From positions 1 to 32,983 of the forward strand of contig DVJL01000140.1 in NCBI GenBank assembly GCA_018716805.1: a stretch of DNA of 32,983 bases, given 5' to 3'. This document shows positions 20,868 to 28,389 of this stretch, in pieces. The DNA comes from Candidatus Faecivicinus avistercoris. GTDB taxonomy: Bacteria > Bacillota > Clostridia > Christensenellales > Aristaeellaceae. A program made the translations under genes and the position numbers. The stretch's first letter is position 1; each line of letters begins with the position of its first letter. The notes below the pieces were generated by a model, which worked only from the letters and a program-made list of their open reading frames with translations, searched no databases and was not told where the DNA came from.

Positions 20868-22112
20868 ATGGCGCTTGAACCGGTTCGCGTCGAACGCGAA
20901 TACCACGAGGGCGGGCCGTCGAAGGGCGAGTTCCTGCTGGGCGACGCGCTGGAGCTGCTCGAGCCGCTCGCCGCGCGCTATCGCGGCCAGATCAAGCTGG
21001 TCTACCTCGATCCGCCGTTTTTGACCGGCGAGCGCTTCTCCATGCGCGTGCGCGTGGGCGAGGCGGGCTGGCGCGCGACGGCCGGGAGCCTGAGGCTCGA
21101 GACCTTCTGCGACCACTCCGGACTCGAGACGTTCCTCGAGATGATGCGGCGCGTGCTCGCCGCCGCGCGGGACATGCTGCGCGAGGACGGAATGCTGTTT
21201 CTGCACATCGACTACCGCACGCATCCGCACCTGCGCCTGCTGCTCGACGAGATCTTCGGCCCGGAGAACTTCTTGAACGAGATCATCTGGGCCTACCAGA
21301 CCGGCGGCCGCTCGCTGCGCTACTTCAGCCGCAAGCACGACGTGATCCTGTTCTACCGCAAGGGGCCGAAGTACGATTTCAACGTCTCCGAGGTCATGAT
21401 CGCGCCCACCGCGCCGCGCGCCAACCACATGCGCCGCCACGTCGATCCCGACGGCCGCGTCTATCGGTCGATCCGGTCGAACGGCCGGGTCTACACCTAT
21501 TACGACGACGACCCCATCGCGCCGTCCGACGTGTGGACCGATCTGGGCCACCTCCAGCAGCGCGACCCCGAGCGCACCGGATACGACACGCAGAAGCCGC
21601 TGAAGCTGCTCGACCGGATCGTTCGCTGCGCCTCGCGCGAGGGCGAATGGGTCATGGACCTGTTCGCCGGCAGCGGCACCACGCTCGAGGCCGCGCGGCT
21701 CAACGGCCGGAATTTCGTCGGCGTGGACCGCTGCCCGCTGACGGTCAACCTCGCCCGCCGCCGGCTGGAGGGGAGCGAATATTGCCTGATTTTGCCGCCC
21801 GGCGAGGGCGCGCCCCGCTGCGAAGCGGCGGTCGAGCCGGGCGTGGGCTTCTACCGCGTGACGCTCAGCGCATTCGACCCGGAGCCGGGTGCGATGCCGG
21901 AGGGCGTGGCGGGCATGGACGCCGTGGACAACTGGTCGGTCGGCTATCTGCGCGGGGATGGCTACCACTGCATGGCGCAGTTCGCGCGCTCGCGGCGCGA
22001 GCCGGCGCTGAAGCTGGAGCTGGACGCGCCGGTCTATGCGGGCGATCTGGCGCTGTGCGTCGGCGACATCACTGGAAAGAGCTTCTACTATCGTCTCGAT
22101 CCGAACCGCTGA
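20868..22112 (+). CDS. Orphan beta-class DNA methyltransferase (N4-cytosine or N6-adenine)
   Basis: A 414-residue enzyme. The catalytic motif DPPF (48-51) comes before the SAM-binding motif FAGSGT (266-271), the order of the beta class, as in Mod subunits and solitary methyltransferases. Between them lie MLFLHIDYRTHPHLRLLLDEIFG and ENFLNEIIWAYQTGGRS, typical of the family, and a variable stretch that should recognise the target. TQKPLKLLDRIV precedes the SAM motif. About 120 residues after the core show no recognised domain. No restriction gene is adjacent and it has its own promoter and strong ribosome site, so it probably acts as a solitary methyltransferase. The target sequence and methylated base cannot be read from the sequence. 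Confidence 0.88.
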   Translation: MALEPVRVEREYHEGGPSKGEFLLGDALELLEPLAARYRGQIKLVYLDPPFLTGERFSMRVRVGEAGWRATAGSLRLETFCDHSGLETFLEMMRRVLAAARDMLREDGMLFLHIDYRTHPHLRLLLDEIFGPENFLNEIIWAYQTGGRSLRYFSRKHDVILFYRKGPKYDFNVSEVMIAPTAPRANHMRRHVDPDGRVYRSIRSNGRVYTYYDDDPIAPSDVWTDLGHLQQRDPERTGYDTQKPLKLLDRIVRCASREGEWVMDLFAGSGTTLEAARLNGRNFVGVDRCPLTVNLARRRLEGSEYCLILPPGEGAPRCEAAVEPGVGFYRVTLSAFDPEPGAMPEGVAGMDAVDNWSVGYLRGDGYHCMAQFARSRREPALKLELDAPVYAGDLALCVGDITGKSFYYRLDPNR

Positions 22113-22230
22113 ATTTCCAAAAATGCGCGCGTTTTGCCACCGGGACGCCACTTCTTCTCGGAGAATCGCCCCGGGCAAACGACGTCCGTTAACATTGCTT
22201 CGCTATAATAAAAAGTCAGGGGGCGTTTTC

Positions 22231-22422
22231 ATGCTGTTGAACGTCGGCGATCTGGTCAAAATGCGCAAGCCGCATCCCTGCGGCAACGACATCTGGAAGA
22301 TCACCTATGTGGGCGCGGACATCAAGATGTGCTGCCAGAAGTGCGGGCGGACGGTCATGCTCGACCGCCCGACGTTTGACAAGCGCATGAAGAAACTCGT
22401 CCAGCCTGCGGCGGACGCGTGA
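22231..22422 (+). CDS. DUF951-family small protein
   Basis: A 63-residue protein of the DUF951 family, widespread in Bacillota. The signature is plain: LNVGDLVKMRKPHPCGNDIW, then MCCQKCGRTVMLDR. Conserved Cys17 and the CCQKC group probably bind zinc, and the fold is expected to be a small beta barrel. Function is not known; its spread and basic surface suggest nucleic-acid or ribosome association, which is inference. A TATAAT at 22204-22209 without a clear -35, and CAGGGGG 7 bases before the ATG, suggest its own expression. Its stop overlaps the GTG start of the first signal peptidase. Confidence 0.88.
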   Translation: MLLNVGDLVKMRKPHPCGNDIWKITYVGADIKMCCQKCGRTVMLDRPTFDKRMKKLVQPAADA

Positions 22423-22919
22423 GGCGGGCGCTGCGCGCGCTGGCGGTCATTCTGGCCGCGGCGCTGATCGGCCTCGCGGCGCGCCAATGGCTGATTGGGG
22501 CGGTGCGCATCGCGGGCGTCTCGATGGCGGACACGCTGAGAGACGGCGACATCGCGCTGGTGGCGAAGCTGGACTACCGCATCGGCGAGCCGGCGCGCGG
22601 CGACATCGTGGTCTGCGCGTTCGACGGGCGCGAGGATACCTACGTCAAGCGCGTCGTCGGCCTGCCGGGCGACGAGATCGCGTTCTCCGAGGGCCAGCTG
22701 ACCGTCAATGGACAGCCTGTCTCCGAACCCTACGTCTCGTCGCTCACCGATGATTTTCAGATCACGGTCGGCGAAGGCGAGTACTTCGTGCTCGGGGACA
22801 ACCGCGCGGAGAGCTACGACAGCCGCGCGGAGGACATGGGCTGCGTCGGGCGGGACGGCCTGCTCGGGCGCGTGCGATGGATCTTGTGGCCGCTGGATCG
22901 GTTCGGCGGCCTGGAATGA
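22419..22919 (+). CDS. lepB: Type I signal peptidase, short form (first copy)
   Basis: A 166-residue S26 peptidase with one N-terminal membrane anchor (about residues 5-22). The catalytic Ser is in GVSMADTL (Ser35), the general-base Lys in TYVKRVVGLPGD (Lys77), and GDNRAESYDSR is box E of the family. It removes signal peptides from exported proteins at the outer face of the membrane. The GTG start overlaps the DUF951 stop as GTGA, so translation is coupled. It is shorter than its neighbour and lacks the inserted loop between boxes D and E. It is followed after 13 bases by a second, longer signal peptidase. Confidence 0.92.
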   Translation: MRRALRALAVILAAALIGLAARQWLIGAVRIAGVSMADTLRDGDIALVAKLDYRIGEPARGDIVVCAFDGREDTYVKRVVGLPGDEIAFSEGQLTVNGQPVSEPYVSSLTDDFQITVGEGEYFVLGDNRAESYDSRAEDMGCVGRDGLLGRVRWILWPLDRFGGLE

Positions 22920-22932
22920 AAGGAACGAGGGC

Positions 22933-23628
22933 ATGGAACCGGACAAGAAGAATGAAATCAAACCGGGCGAGGGCGAGCAGGGCGACCGCCTGAGCGAGCT
23001 CGAGCAGGCCGTCGAAGAGGGCGGCAAGAAGAAAAGGAAGAAGTCGTTCTGGCGGGAGGTCGGCGAATGGGCGGCCTCGCTGTTGGCGGCGGTCGTCATC
23101 GTGCTGCTGATCCAGAACTTCCTGTTCACGCTGATCCGCGTGGACGGCAATTCGATGAACGACACGCTGCTGGACGGCGAGCGGCTGTTCGTCACGGTCG
23201 CGGACGTCAAGTTCGGCTCGGGCGTGGATCGCGGCGCGGTGGTCATCTGCCATTATCCGAACCGCGGCCGGACGTTCTTCGTCAAGCGCGTGGTCGCCGT
23301 GCCGGGCGATACGGTCTACCGCGAGAACGGCGTGACGCACGTCGTGTATGAAGCCGAGAACGCTGACGGCGAAACCGTCACCGTCGACGAGCCGCTCGAC
23401 GCCGAGTTCGTCAGCATCTTCTACAACCCTGAAAACGACTACGAGCCCTATGTGCTGGGCGAGGACGAATACTTCGTCGTCGGCGACAACCGCGGCAACA
23501 GCCACGATTCGCGCGACTGGAACGACAGCGACCCCTCCAAGGACGTCGGCCCGATTACCAAGGACATGATCGTCGGCCGCGTGCGCTGCGTCATCTGGCC
23601 GTTCGACGAGATCCGCAGCGTGGAATAA
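22933..23628 (+). CDS. lepB: Type I signal peptidase with charged N-terminal extension (second copy)
   Basis: A 231-residue S26 peptidase. A hydrophilic, lysine- and glutamate-rich N-terminal tail of about 38 residues precedes one membrane anchor (about 45-66). The catalytic Ser is in GNSMNDTL (Ser74), the Lys in FFVKRVVAVPGD (Lys118), and GDNRGNSHDSRDW is box E. Compared with the first copy it has the tail and an insertion (VYEAENADGETVTVDEPLD, then FYNPENDYEPYV) near the substrate groove, so the two probably differ in substrate range. A GAGG ribosome site lies close before the ATG. It ends the operon, with a long hairpin 6 bases after the stop. Confidence 0.92.
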   Translation: MEPDKKNEIKPGEGEQGDRLSELEQAVEEGGKKKRKKSFWREVGEWAASLLAAVVIVLLIQNFLFTLIRVDGNSMNDTLLDGERLFVTVADVKFGSGVDRGAVVICHYPNRGRTFFVKRVVAVPGDTVYRENGVTHVVYEAENADGETVTVDEPLDAEFVSIFYNPENDYEPYVLGEDEYFVVGDNRGNSHDSRDWNDSDPSKDVGPITKDMIVGRVRCVIWPFDEIRSVE

Positions 23629-23633
23629 TCTTT

Positions 23634-23661
23634 GTGGCGGGGGAGCTTGCTCCCCCGCCAC
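23634..23661 (+). terminator. Perfect 13-base-pair hairpin after the signal peptidase genes
   Basis: GTGGCGGGGGAGC (23634-23646) and GCTCCCCCGCCAC (23649-23661) are exact complements separated by TT. It is a likely transcription stop, though TACCACCCCC rather than a T run follows. Confidence 0.6.
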
Positions 23662-23673
23662 TACCACCCCCAC

Positions 23674-23722
23674 CACAATTTGCTTGAGTTTTCCTTTTGG
23701 AAAACTCCGGCCGCAAATTGTG
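23674..23722. other. Long two-part hairpin in the spacer before the MGMT gene
   Basis: CACAATTTGC (23674-23683) pairs with GCAAATTGTG (23713-23722). Inside it GAGTTTTCC (23686-23694) pairs with GGAAAACTC (23699-23707) over a 4-base loop. Together they give 19 perfect pairs and one internal loop. It could be a structured RNA or a bidirectional stop. Confidence 0.6.
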
Positions 23723-23725
23723 CAA

Positions 23726-23804
23726 GGAAGATGTTTTTCTTCCGGCAAATGGGATTTCCCTTCAGAAAAATATCGCAAATCCGCCGCGCATGTCGCCGGA
23801 TTTG
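23726..23804. other. Two further hairpins in the same spacer
   Basis: GGAAGA (23726-23731) pairs with TCTTCC (23738-23743). CAAATCCG (23776-23783) pairs with CGGATTTG (23797-23804), followed by ATTTTA. With the two preceding hairpins they fill most of the 250-base gap between the signal peptidase and MGMT genes, which shows no coding potential that I can support. Confidence 0.5.
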
Positions 23805-23878
23805 ATTTTACAGGCTGTTCTGCGCGCTTTTTTGACAAGCTGTATCGTGGGTTTGCCCGGTGGAGGTGGAGAGGAAGG

Positions 23879-24187
23879 ATGACGACCTTCGACCGCATCT
23901 ACGACATCGTCCGCCGCATTCCGCCCGGCCGGGTTGCGACCTATGGCCAGATTGCGCGGATGCTGGGCAACCCGCGGCTTTCGCGGATCGTCGGCTGCGC
24001 GATGCACAGCGCGCCGGCGGACGTGCCCTGTCATCGCGTGCTCAACCGAAACGGGGAGCTGTGCGACGCGTTCGCGCCGCTCGGCCGCGAAACCCACCGG
24101 CTGAAGCTGGCGATGGAGGGCGTCGAGTGCCTGCCCGACGGGCGGGTCGATCTGGAGCGCTTCGGCTGGGACGGTTCATCGCGCTGA
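23879..24187 (+). CDS. MGMT-family DNA-binding protein (alkyltransferase domain only)
   Basis: A 102-residue protein corresponding only to the C-terminal DNA-binding domain of O6-alkylguanine-DNA alkyltransferases. IPPGRVATYGQIARMLG is the helix-turn-helix, and VPCHRVLNRNGEL holds the alkyl-acceptor Cys within PCHR. Alkyltransferase-like (ATL) proteins have Trp at that Cys; here the Cys is kept, so the protein may still accept alkyl groups or act as a sensor. It lacks the N-terminal Ada-like domain. The ATG at 23879 is preceded by GAGG. A hairpin with a T-rich tail follows its stop. Cytoplasmic, presumably in repair of alkylated DNA. Confidence 0.85.
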   Translation: MTTFDRIYDIVRRIPPGRVATYGQIARMLGNPRLSRIVGCAMHSAPADVPCHRVLNRNGELCDAFAPLGRETHRLKLAMEGVECLPDGRVDLERFGWDGSSR

Positions 24188-24240
24188 ACCCCTCCCGCTG
24201 CGCACGACTCGAGGCCCCGAGCGGGGTTCAATGTGAATTT
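24185..24240 (+). terminator. Hairpin terminator after the MGMT-family gene
   Basis: TGAACCCC (24185-24192, including the stop codon) pairs with GGGGTTCA (24223-24230). A smaller CTCG/CGAG pairing lies within the loop. ATGTGAATTTT follows. Confidence 0.5.
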
Positions 24241-24243
24241 TCA

Positions 24244-25365
24244 ATGAACACTCGCTTTGGCAGATTTCTGCAGGGAAGGTTCTTCCCAAAATTGTTTTTA
24301 TTCCTCCACGCCGCAAGCGCGGCCTTTCTGGCCTTTGAAAACGGGCGCGCGGCGGGATGCCTGCTCGGCGCGGGGGCGCAGTGGATTGTCACTGTCCTCT
24401 TTGCGGCGGCGGGCGCCGTGACGGTTGCCTATTCCCTCGCCGGCAAGCGCCGCTTTGGAGGCCAGCGGTTCCAGAGGTCGATCGGGTTCGTGCTGTGCTT
24501 CATCATCTACGACCTGATGCTGCTGGTTGCATGGCTGGCCTGCGCGGCCTTGTTCCAGCTTTCAGCCCGGGCGGAGTCGGCCGGCACGGCCTGCGCCGCG
24601 CTGATCGCGGCGGCCGTGGTGGCCGCGGGGTACCGGTACGCGCGGAGCATCCGGCGCGCATCCTATTCGATTCGGCTCGGCGAGGGCGGCGTCCGCTGCC
24701 GCATCGCCTTCATCAGCGACGTCCATCTGGGTGCGTTCGTCCGGGAGGCGCACGTCCGAAGGATCGTGGCGCAGATCAACGCGATCGAACCCGACGTGGT
24801 GCTGATCGGTGGGGACATCGTCGATACGGACAACCAGATCCTCGGCGACGCGGCCGCATTGGACGCCATCGCCGGGGCGCTGTGCGGCATCCATTCGCGC
24901 GAGGGCGTCTTTGCCGTGCTGGGAAATCACGATCCCTCCGCGGACAGCGAACCGCTGCGCGCCTTTCTCGAAAAATCGCACATCCGGCTGTTGGATGACG
25001 AATCGGTGCGCCTGTCGAACTTCACGCTCGTCGGCCGGACGAACGGGGCGAGCAACGACCGCGCGCCGGCGGAGTCCTTTGCAATCGACCGCTCCGCGCC
25101 GGTGGTCGTGCTGGACCACGACCCCTGCGGCATTCCGGAGGCCGCGGAGATGGGCGCGAGCCTCGTGCTGTGCGGCCACACGCACAAGGGGCAGTTCTTC
25201 CCCGCGACAATCTTTACCCGATGGGCCAACGGGCGGCGGTTCTTCTACGGCCGGGAGTCGTTCGGCCGGACGGAGGCGGTGATCTCCTCCGGCGCGGGCT
25301 TCTTCCAGCTCCCGGTGCGCATCGGGACGGACAGCGAGGTCGTGAAGATCCGGCTGGAAGGGTGA
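24244..25365 (+). CDS. Membrane-anchored metallophosphoesterase (YkuE/YaeI-like)
   Basis: A 373-residue protein with about four hydrophobic segments in residues 14-131, then a calcineurin-like phosphoesterase domain. The metal ligands are in place: ISDVHLG (Asp159, His161), GGDIVD (about 189-194), GNHD (227-230), and CGHTHKGQFFP toward the end. This layout recalls YkuE/YaeI-type proteins that act at the membrane, some on lipid-linked substrates such as UDP-diacylglucosamine or undecaprenyl derivatives. The substrate here is not known. The ATG at 24244 lacks a strong ribosome site (only GTGAA nearby), so expression may be low. The hairpin just upstream separates it from the MGMT gene. Confidence 0.85.
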   Translation: MNTRFGRFLQGRFFPKLFLFLHAASAAFLAFENGRAAGCLLGAGAQWIVTVLFAAAGAVTVAYSLAGKRRFGGQRFQRSIGFVLCFIIYDLMLLVAWLACAALFQLSARAESAGTACAALIAAAVVAAGYRYARSIRRASYSIRLGEGGVRCRIAFISDVHLGAFVREAHVRRIVAQINAIEPDVVLIGGDIVDTDNQILGDAAALDAIAGALCGIHSREGVFAVLGNHDPSADSEPLRAFLEKSHIRLLDDESVRLSNFTLVGRTNGASNDRAPAESFAIDRSAPVVVLDHDPCGIPEAAEMGASLVLCGHTHKGQFFPATIFTRWANGRRFFYGRESFGRTEAVISSGAGFFQLPVRIGTDSEVVKIRLEG

Positions 25366-25716
25366 CCGCAGGCGCGCCTCCGGCGGAAGAAACGGCTTTG
25401 CGCAATCCTTCCATTCGCTCGGTTGACAAGCGCCGCGCGCACAGGTACAATAGGAAGCGCGGCCGTTTTCCCGCTGCGCCATGCGCGCTTCCCAGGCGCG
25501 AGCGAAAGGGCGTTTGAAAATCCCTGCAGCGCAAGCCCGGCCTCCTTTCCGCCCGCTTGGCGCTGCGCATTCTGGACTTCGCGCCGCGAAGGCTGCGGAT
25601 TCTCCGCAAAAGCGGACGGAAAATTCGCCCGTTCGCGCGGATCTTTTCCCTTTCAGCCCTCTGGGGGCGAAGATTTCCCTTCGACGATCCCGGCGCAAGA
25701 GCGCCGAAAGGAGGCG
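25366..25716. other. Spacer with promoter and long leader upstream of yfhO
   Basis: No gene is supported in these 351 bases. After the promoter at 25423-25451 there is a leader of about 260 bases rich in small dyads, such as CGAAG-ATTTCC-CTTCG (25668-25683). The last is CGGCGC-AAGA-GCGCCG (25691-25706), which touches the ribosome site of the next gene. I do not recognise a known riboswitch in it. Confidence 0.55.
25423..25451 (+). promoter_or_regulatory. Promoter of the yfhO-algX-like operon
   Basis: A perfect TTGACA (25423-25428), a 17-base spacer, and TACAAT (25446-25451). Confidence 0.8.
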
Positions 25717-28389
25717 ATGCCGTTGCCGACGAAAGACCGGCGCCATGCGCGATGGATGCTCGCCTATACGGCGGGGTTTGCCGCGTGCTTTCTCGCCTGC
25801 TATGCCGGAATGCTGCTGTCCGGGCGCGCGCCGATCTGGCGGGTGGACGGCCTCATGCAGCACTATCCGTTCTTCGCCTACATCGGCCAGTGGCTGCGCG
25901 ACGCGCTGAACGCGCTGTTCACCGGCGGCTCTGTGCGCGCGTTCGACTTCTCGCTGGGCTTCGGCGAGGACGTGCTCGTGTCGATGAACTACTATGGGCT
26001 GGGCGATCCGCTGACCGCCGTCTGCGCGCTGGCCTTTGGCGCAAACGCCGAGGCCGGGTTCTGCGCGCTGATCGTGCTGCGGCTGTGGTGCGCGGGCGCG
26101 GCGTGCATCGCGCTGGCGCGAGACCGCGGGCTTGCGTGGAAGAGCGCGCTGTACGCCGGCCTGACCTACGCCTTTGGGCTGTGGATCTTCACCGAGGCCG
26201 CGCTCAGGCAGGCGATGTTCTTAAATCCCGCCATCCACTTTCCGCTGATGATCCTCGGGTTGGAGCGCGTGTTCGCGCGGCGCAAGCCGTGGATACTGTC
26301 GCTTGCCGTGCTGCTGGCGGCGCTGGGCGGGTTTTACTTCCTCTATTGCAGCTCCGCGATGCTGCTGGTCTACGCGCTGATCCGGCAGTTCACGCGCGGC
26401 GAGGAACATCCGTGGCGCACCCTTCCGGCGACGGCCGGGCGTGCCATCGGCTGGTATCTGCTCGGCCTGGGGCTTTCAGCGGCGGTGTTTTTGCCGGTGG
26501 CGATGGGCTTCTTGGGCGGGCAGCGGCTGGGCAACGTGTTCACGCTGAGCGAGATGCGGCTGCACTATTCGCTGCGCGACTACCTGCGGTTCCCGCTGGC
26601 GCTGGTCTCGGCGCGAAATCTCGGCGCGGTGCCGTTTGTGCCGGCGCTGACGGCGTTTGGCGCGGCGCTTCTGGTGATCCGCCGGCGGCGCGAGGACCGC
26701 TCGTGGCGCTGGCTGACGGCGGTCACGGCGGTGGCGCTGCTCGTGCCGGCGACGGGCTGGGCGCTCAACGGCTTCAGCTATGAGACGACGCGCTGGAGCT
26801 ACGCGCCGGCGCTGCTGACGTCGATGATCGGCGGCAAGATGCTGCCGGAACTCGGCCGCCTGACGAGGCGCGAAAAGTGCGCGCTCGGGGCGCTCGGGGC
26901 GCTGGCGCTTGCCTATCTGGCGGGCATATCGTTCAGCTCGCTGGCCGGCAGCCGGCTGACCGTGGCGGTGGCGTTTGCCGCAGTCGCGGCGACGATGCTC
27001 GTCCTCGCGCTGCGGTTGCAGGCAAAGACCGAATTCGCGCGGCGCGCCTGTGCGGCGGCGCTGGCGCTGGTCGTGCTGGGCAACGTCGCTGCGACCTATG
27101 CGCGCGCGTGGTCGAACCGCGGCGGCGACGAGATGCTCCTCGGCGAGAGCGCCGAGATCGCGCAGTCCTCGCCGTGGGCGGATCTTAGCGAGACGGACGG
27201 CTTTTCGCGCACGGACGCGGACGTCTCCGCCACGGAGGAGATGATCAACGGCGCGGCGCTCGAGGGCGAGGCGGGCACGTCGGTCTACAACAGCATCATC
27301 TCCGCCTCTACGCACAACCTCATGCGCGACGTCAACAGCGCGGGGCTTTTGCAGATCAACGCCATCACCGGGCTGGACGGCCGCGCGGCGCTGGAGGCCG
27401 TGTGGTCGGTCGGGCGGTATGTGCTCGATCCGGCGCAGTCGAGCCGCGTGCCCTATGGCTTTACTTACTCGGGGACGACCGCGCAGGGCGAGGAGGTCTA
27501 CGAAAACGAATGGGCGCTGCCCATCGGCTATGCGATGACCGGGGTCATCGCGCAGTCGGAGTACGACGCGCTGACGCCGCTCGAGAAGCAGTGGGCGCTT
27601 CTGCAGGGCGCGGTGCTCGACGAGGCGCCCGAGGGCGTTGCCGAAATCGAGCCGGAGCAAAGCGTGCTGGAGCTGGACGGCGTGGAGGTTCAGATGGAGA
27701 ACATCCAATCGGACGGCGAGATGCTGACCATCGGCGAAGATGCGCGCATCACGCTTTCGTTCGACGCCCCGGCGGACTGCGAGCTGTACGTCGAGCTCGA
27801 AGGCTTCGCCTTCCAGGACGGCCTGATCGACCTCGGCAACCGCGTGTACTTTTCCTCGGGCGGGATCGACACGGACATCCTGCTGATGCCCTCGGGCTTC
27901 GAGCTGGACCTGCTCGACCGCGGCGGCTATCTGGTCAACTTGGGCTATTCCGAGGAGGGCCGGACGACGGCGGAGATCACGTTCGCCCGGACGGGCGTCT
28001 ACCGCCTGAGCGGCATTCGGATGTACGCCCAGCCGATGGAGTCGTTCGATTCGCTGGTTGGCGCGCTTCAGGCGCGCGGCATTCAGGACGCCGTCGTGGA
28101 GGACGGGTTCGTCTCCGGGTCGATTTCGCTCGCCGAGCCCGCCGTGATGGTGTTCAGCATTCCCTATTCGGAGGGCTGGACGGCCAAAGTGGACGGCGCG
28201 CCCGTCGAGACGCTCGCCTCGGCCGGGTCGCTGCTGGCGGTTTCGCTGGAGGCCGGCAGCCACGAAATCGAGCTTCACTATGAGACGCCGTGGCTGCGCG
28301 CGGGCTGCGCGATTTCCGCGGTTTCGGCGTGTCTGTTGGTCGCCGCCCTCATCGTCGGGCGCAGGAAACATAAAGGAGTTCAACCATGA
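25717..28389 (+). CDS. yfhO: YfhO-family multi-pass membrane protein
   Basis: A protein of about 890 residues, the usual size of YfhO proteins. The N-terminal half has a dozen or more membrane segments, with the family's WRVDGLMQHYPFFAYIGQWL early and DFSLGFGEDVLVSMNYYGLGDPL next. The second half is a large outer-surface beta-rich domain, ending in one more membrane segment and a basic tail. YfhO homologues act in glycosylating cell-wall polymers such as lipoteichoic acid and are built like GT-C glycosyltransferases. The ATG at 25717 is only 2 bases after AAAGGAGG, so the in-frame TTG at 25723, 8 bases after it, may be the real start. The gene overlaps the AlgX-like gene by ATGA. It stands behind a TTGACA promoter and a long leader. 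Confidence 0.88.
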   Translation: MPLPTKDRRHARWMLAYTAGFAACFLACYAGMLLSGRAPIWRVDGLMQHYPFFAYIGQWLRDALNALFTGGSVRAFDFSLGFGEDVLVSMNYYGLGDPLTAVCALAFGANAEAGFCALIVLRLWCAGAACIALARDRGLAWKSALYAGLTYAFGLWIFTEAALRQAMFLNPAIHFPLMILGLERVFARRKPWILSLAVLLAALGGFYFLYCSSAMLLVYALIRQFTRGEEHPWRTLPATAGRAIGWYLLGLGLSAAVFLPVAMGFLGGQRLGNVFTLSEMRLHYSLRDYLRFPLALVSARNLGAVPFVPALTAFGAALLVIRRRREDRSWRWLTAVTAVALLVPATGWALNGFSYETTRWSYAPALLTSMIGGKMLPELGRLTRREKCALGALGALALAYLAGISFSSLAGSRLTVAVAFAAVAATMLVLALRLQAKTEFARRACAAALALVVLGNVAATYARAWSNRGGDEMLLGESAEIAQSSPWADLSETDGFSRTDADVSATEEMINGAALEGEAGTSVYNSIISASTHNLMRDVNSAGLLQINAITGLDGRAALEAVWSVGRYVLDPAQSSRVPYGFTYSGTTAQGEEVYENEWALPIGYAMTGVIAQSEYDALTPLEKQWALLQGAVLDEAPEGVAEIEPEQSVLELDGVEVQMENIQSDGEMLTIGEDARITLSFDAPADCELYVELEGFAFQDGLIDLGNRVYFSSGGIDTDILLMPSGFELDLLDRGGYLVNLGYSEEGRTTAEITFARTGVYRLSGIRMYAQPMESFDSLVGALQARGIQDAVVEDGFVSGSISLAEPAVMVFSIPYSEGWTAKVDGAPVETLASAGSLLAVSLEAGSHEIELHYETPWLRAGCAISAVSACLLVAALIVGRRKHKGVQP

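Noticed and set aside
17708..20869. An open frame of more than 1000 codons on the minus strand across the FAD oxidoreductase gene
   Set aside because: It is the antisense shadow of a real GC-rich gene: arginine/glycine/alanine-rich, no family resemblance, no ribosome site, and it runs over a spacer and the start of the araC-type gene.
20358..22178. A 606-codon minus-strand open frame opposite the DNA methyltransferase
   Set aside because: Shadow frame with no recognisable domain, covering a promoter and a spacer.
23832..23837. TTGACA just ahead of the MGMT-family gene
   Set aside because: The bases 16-18 positions downstream are GC-rich and do not form a -10 element.
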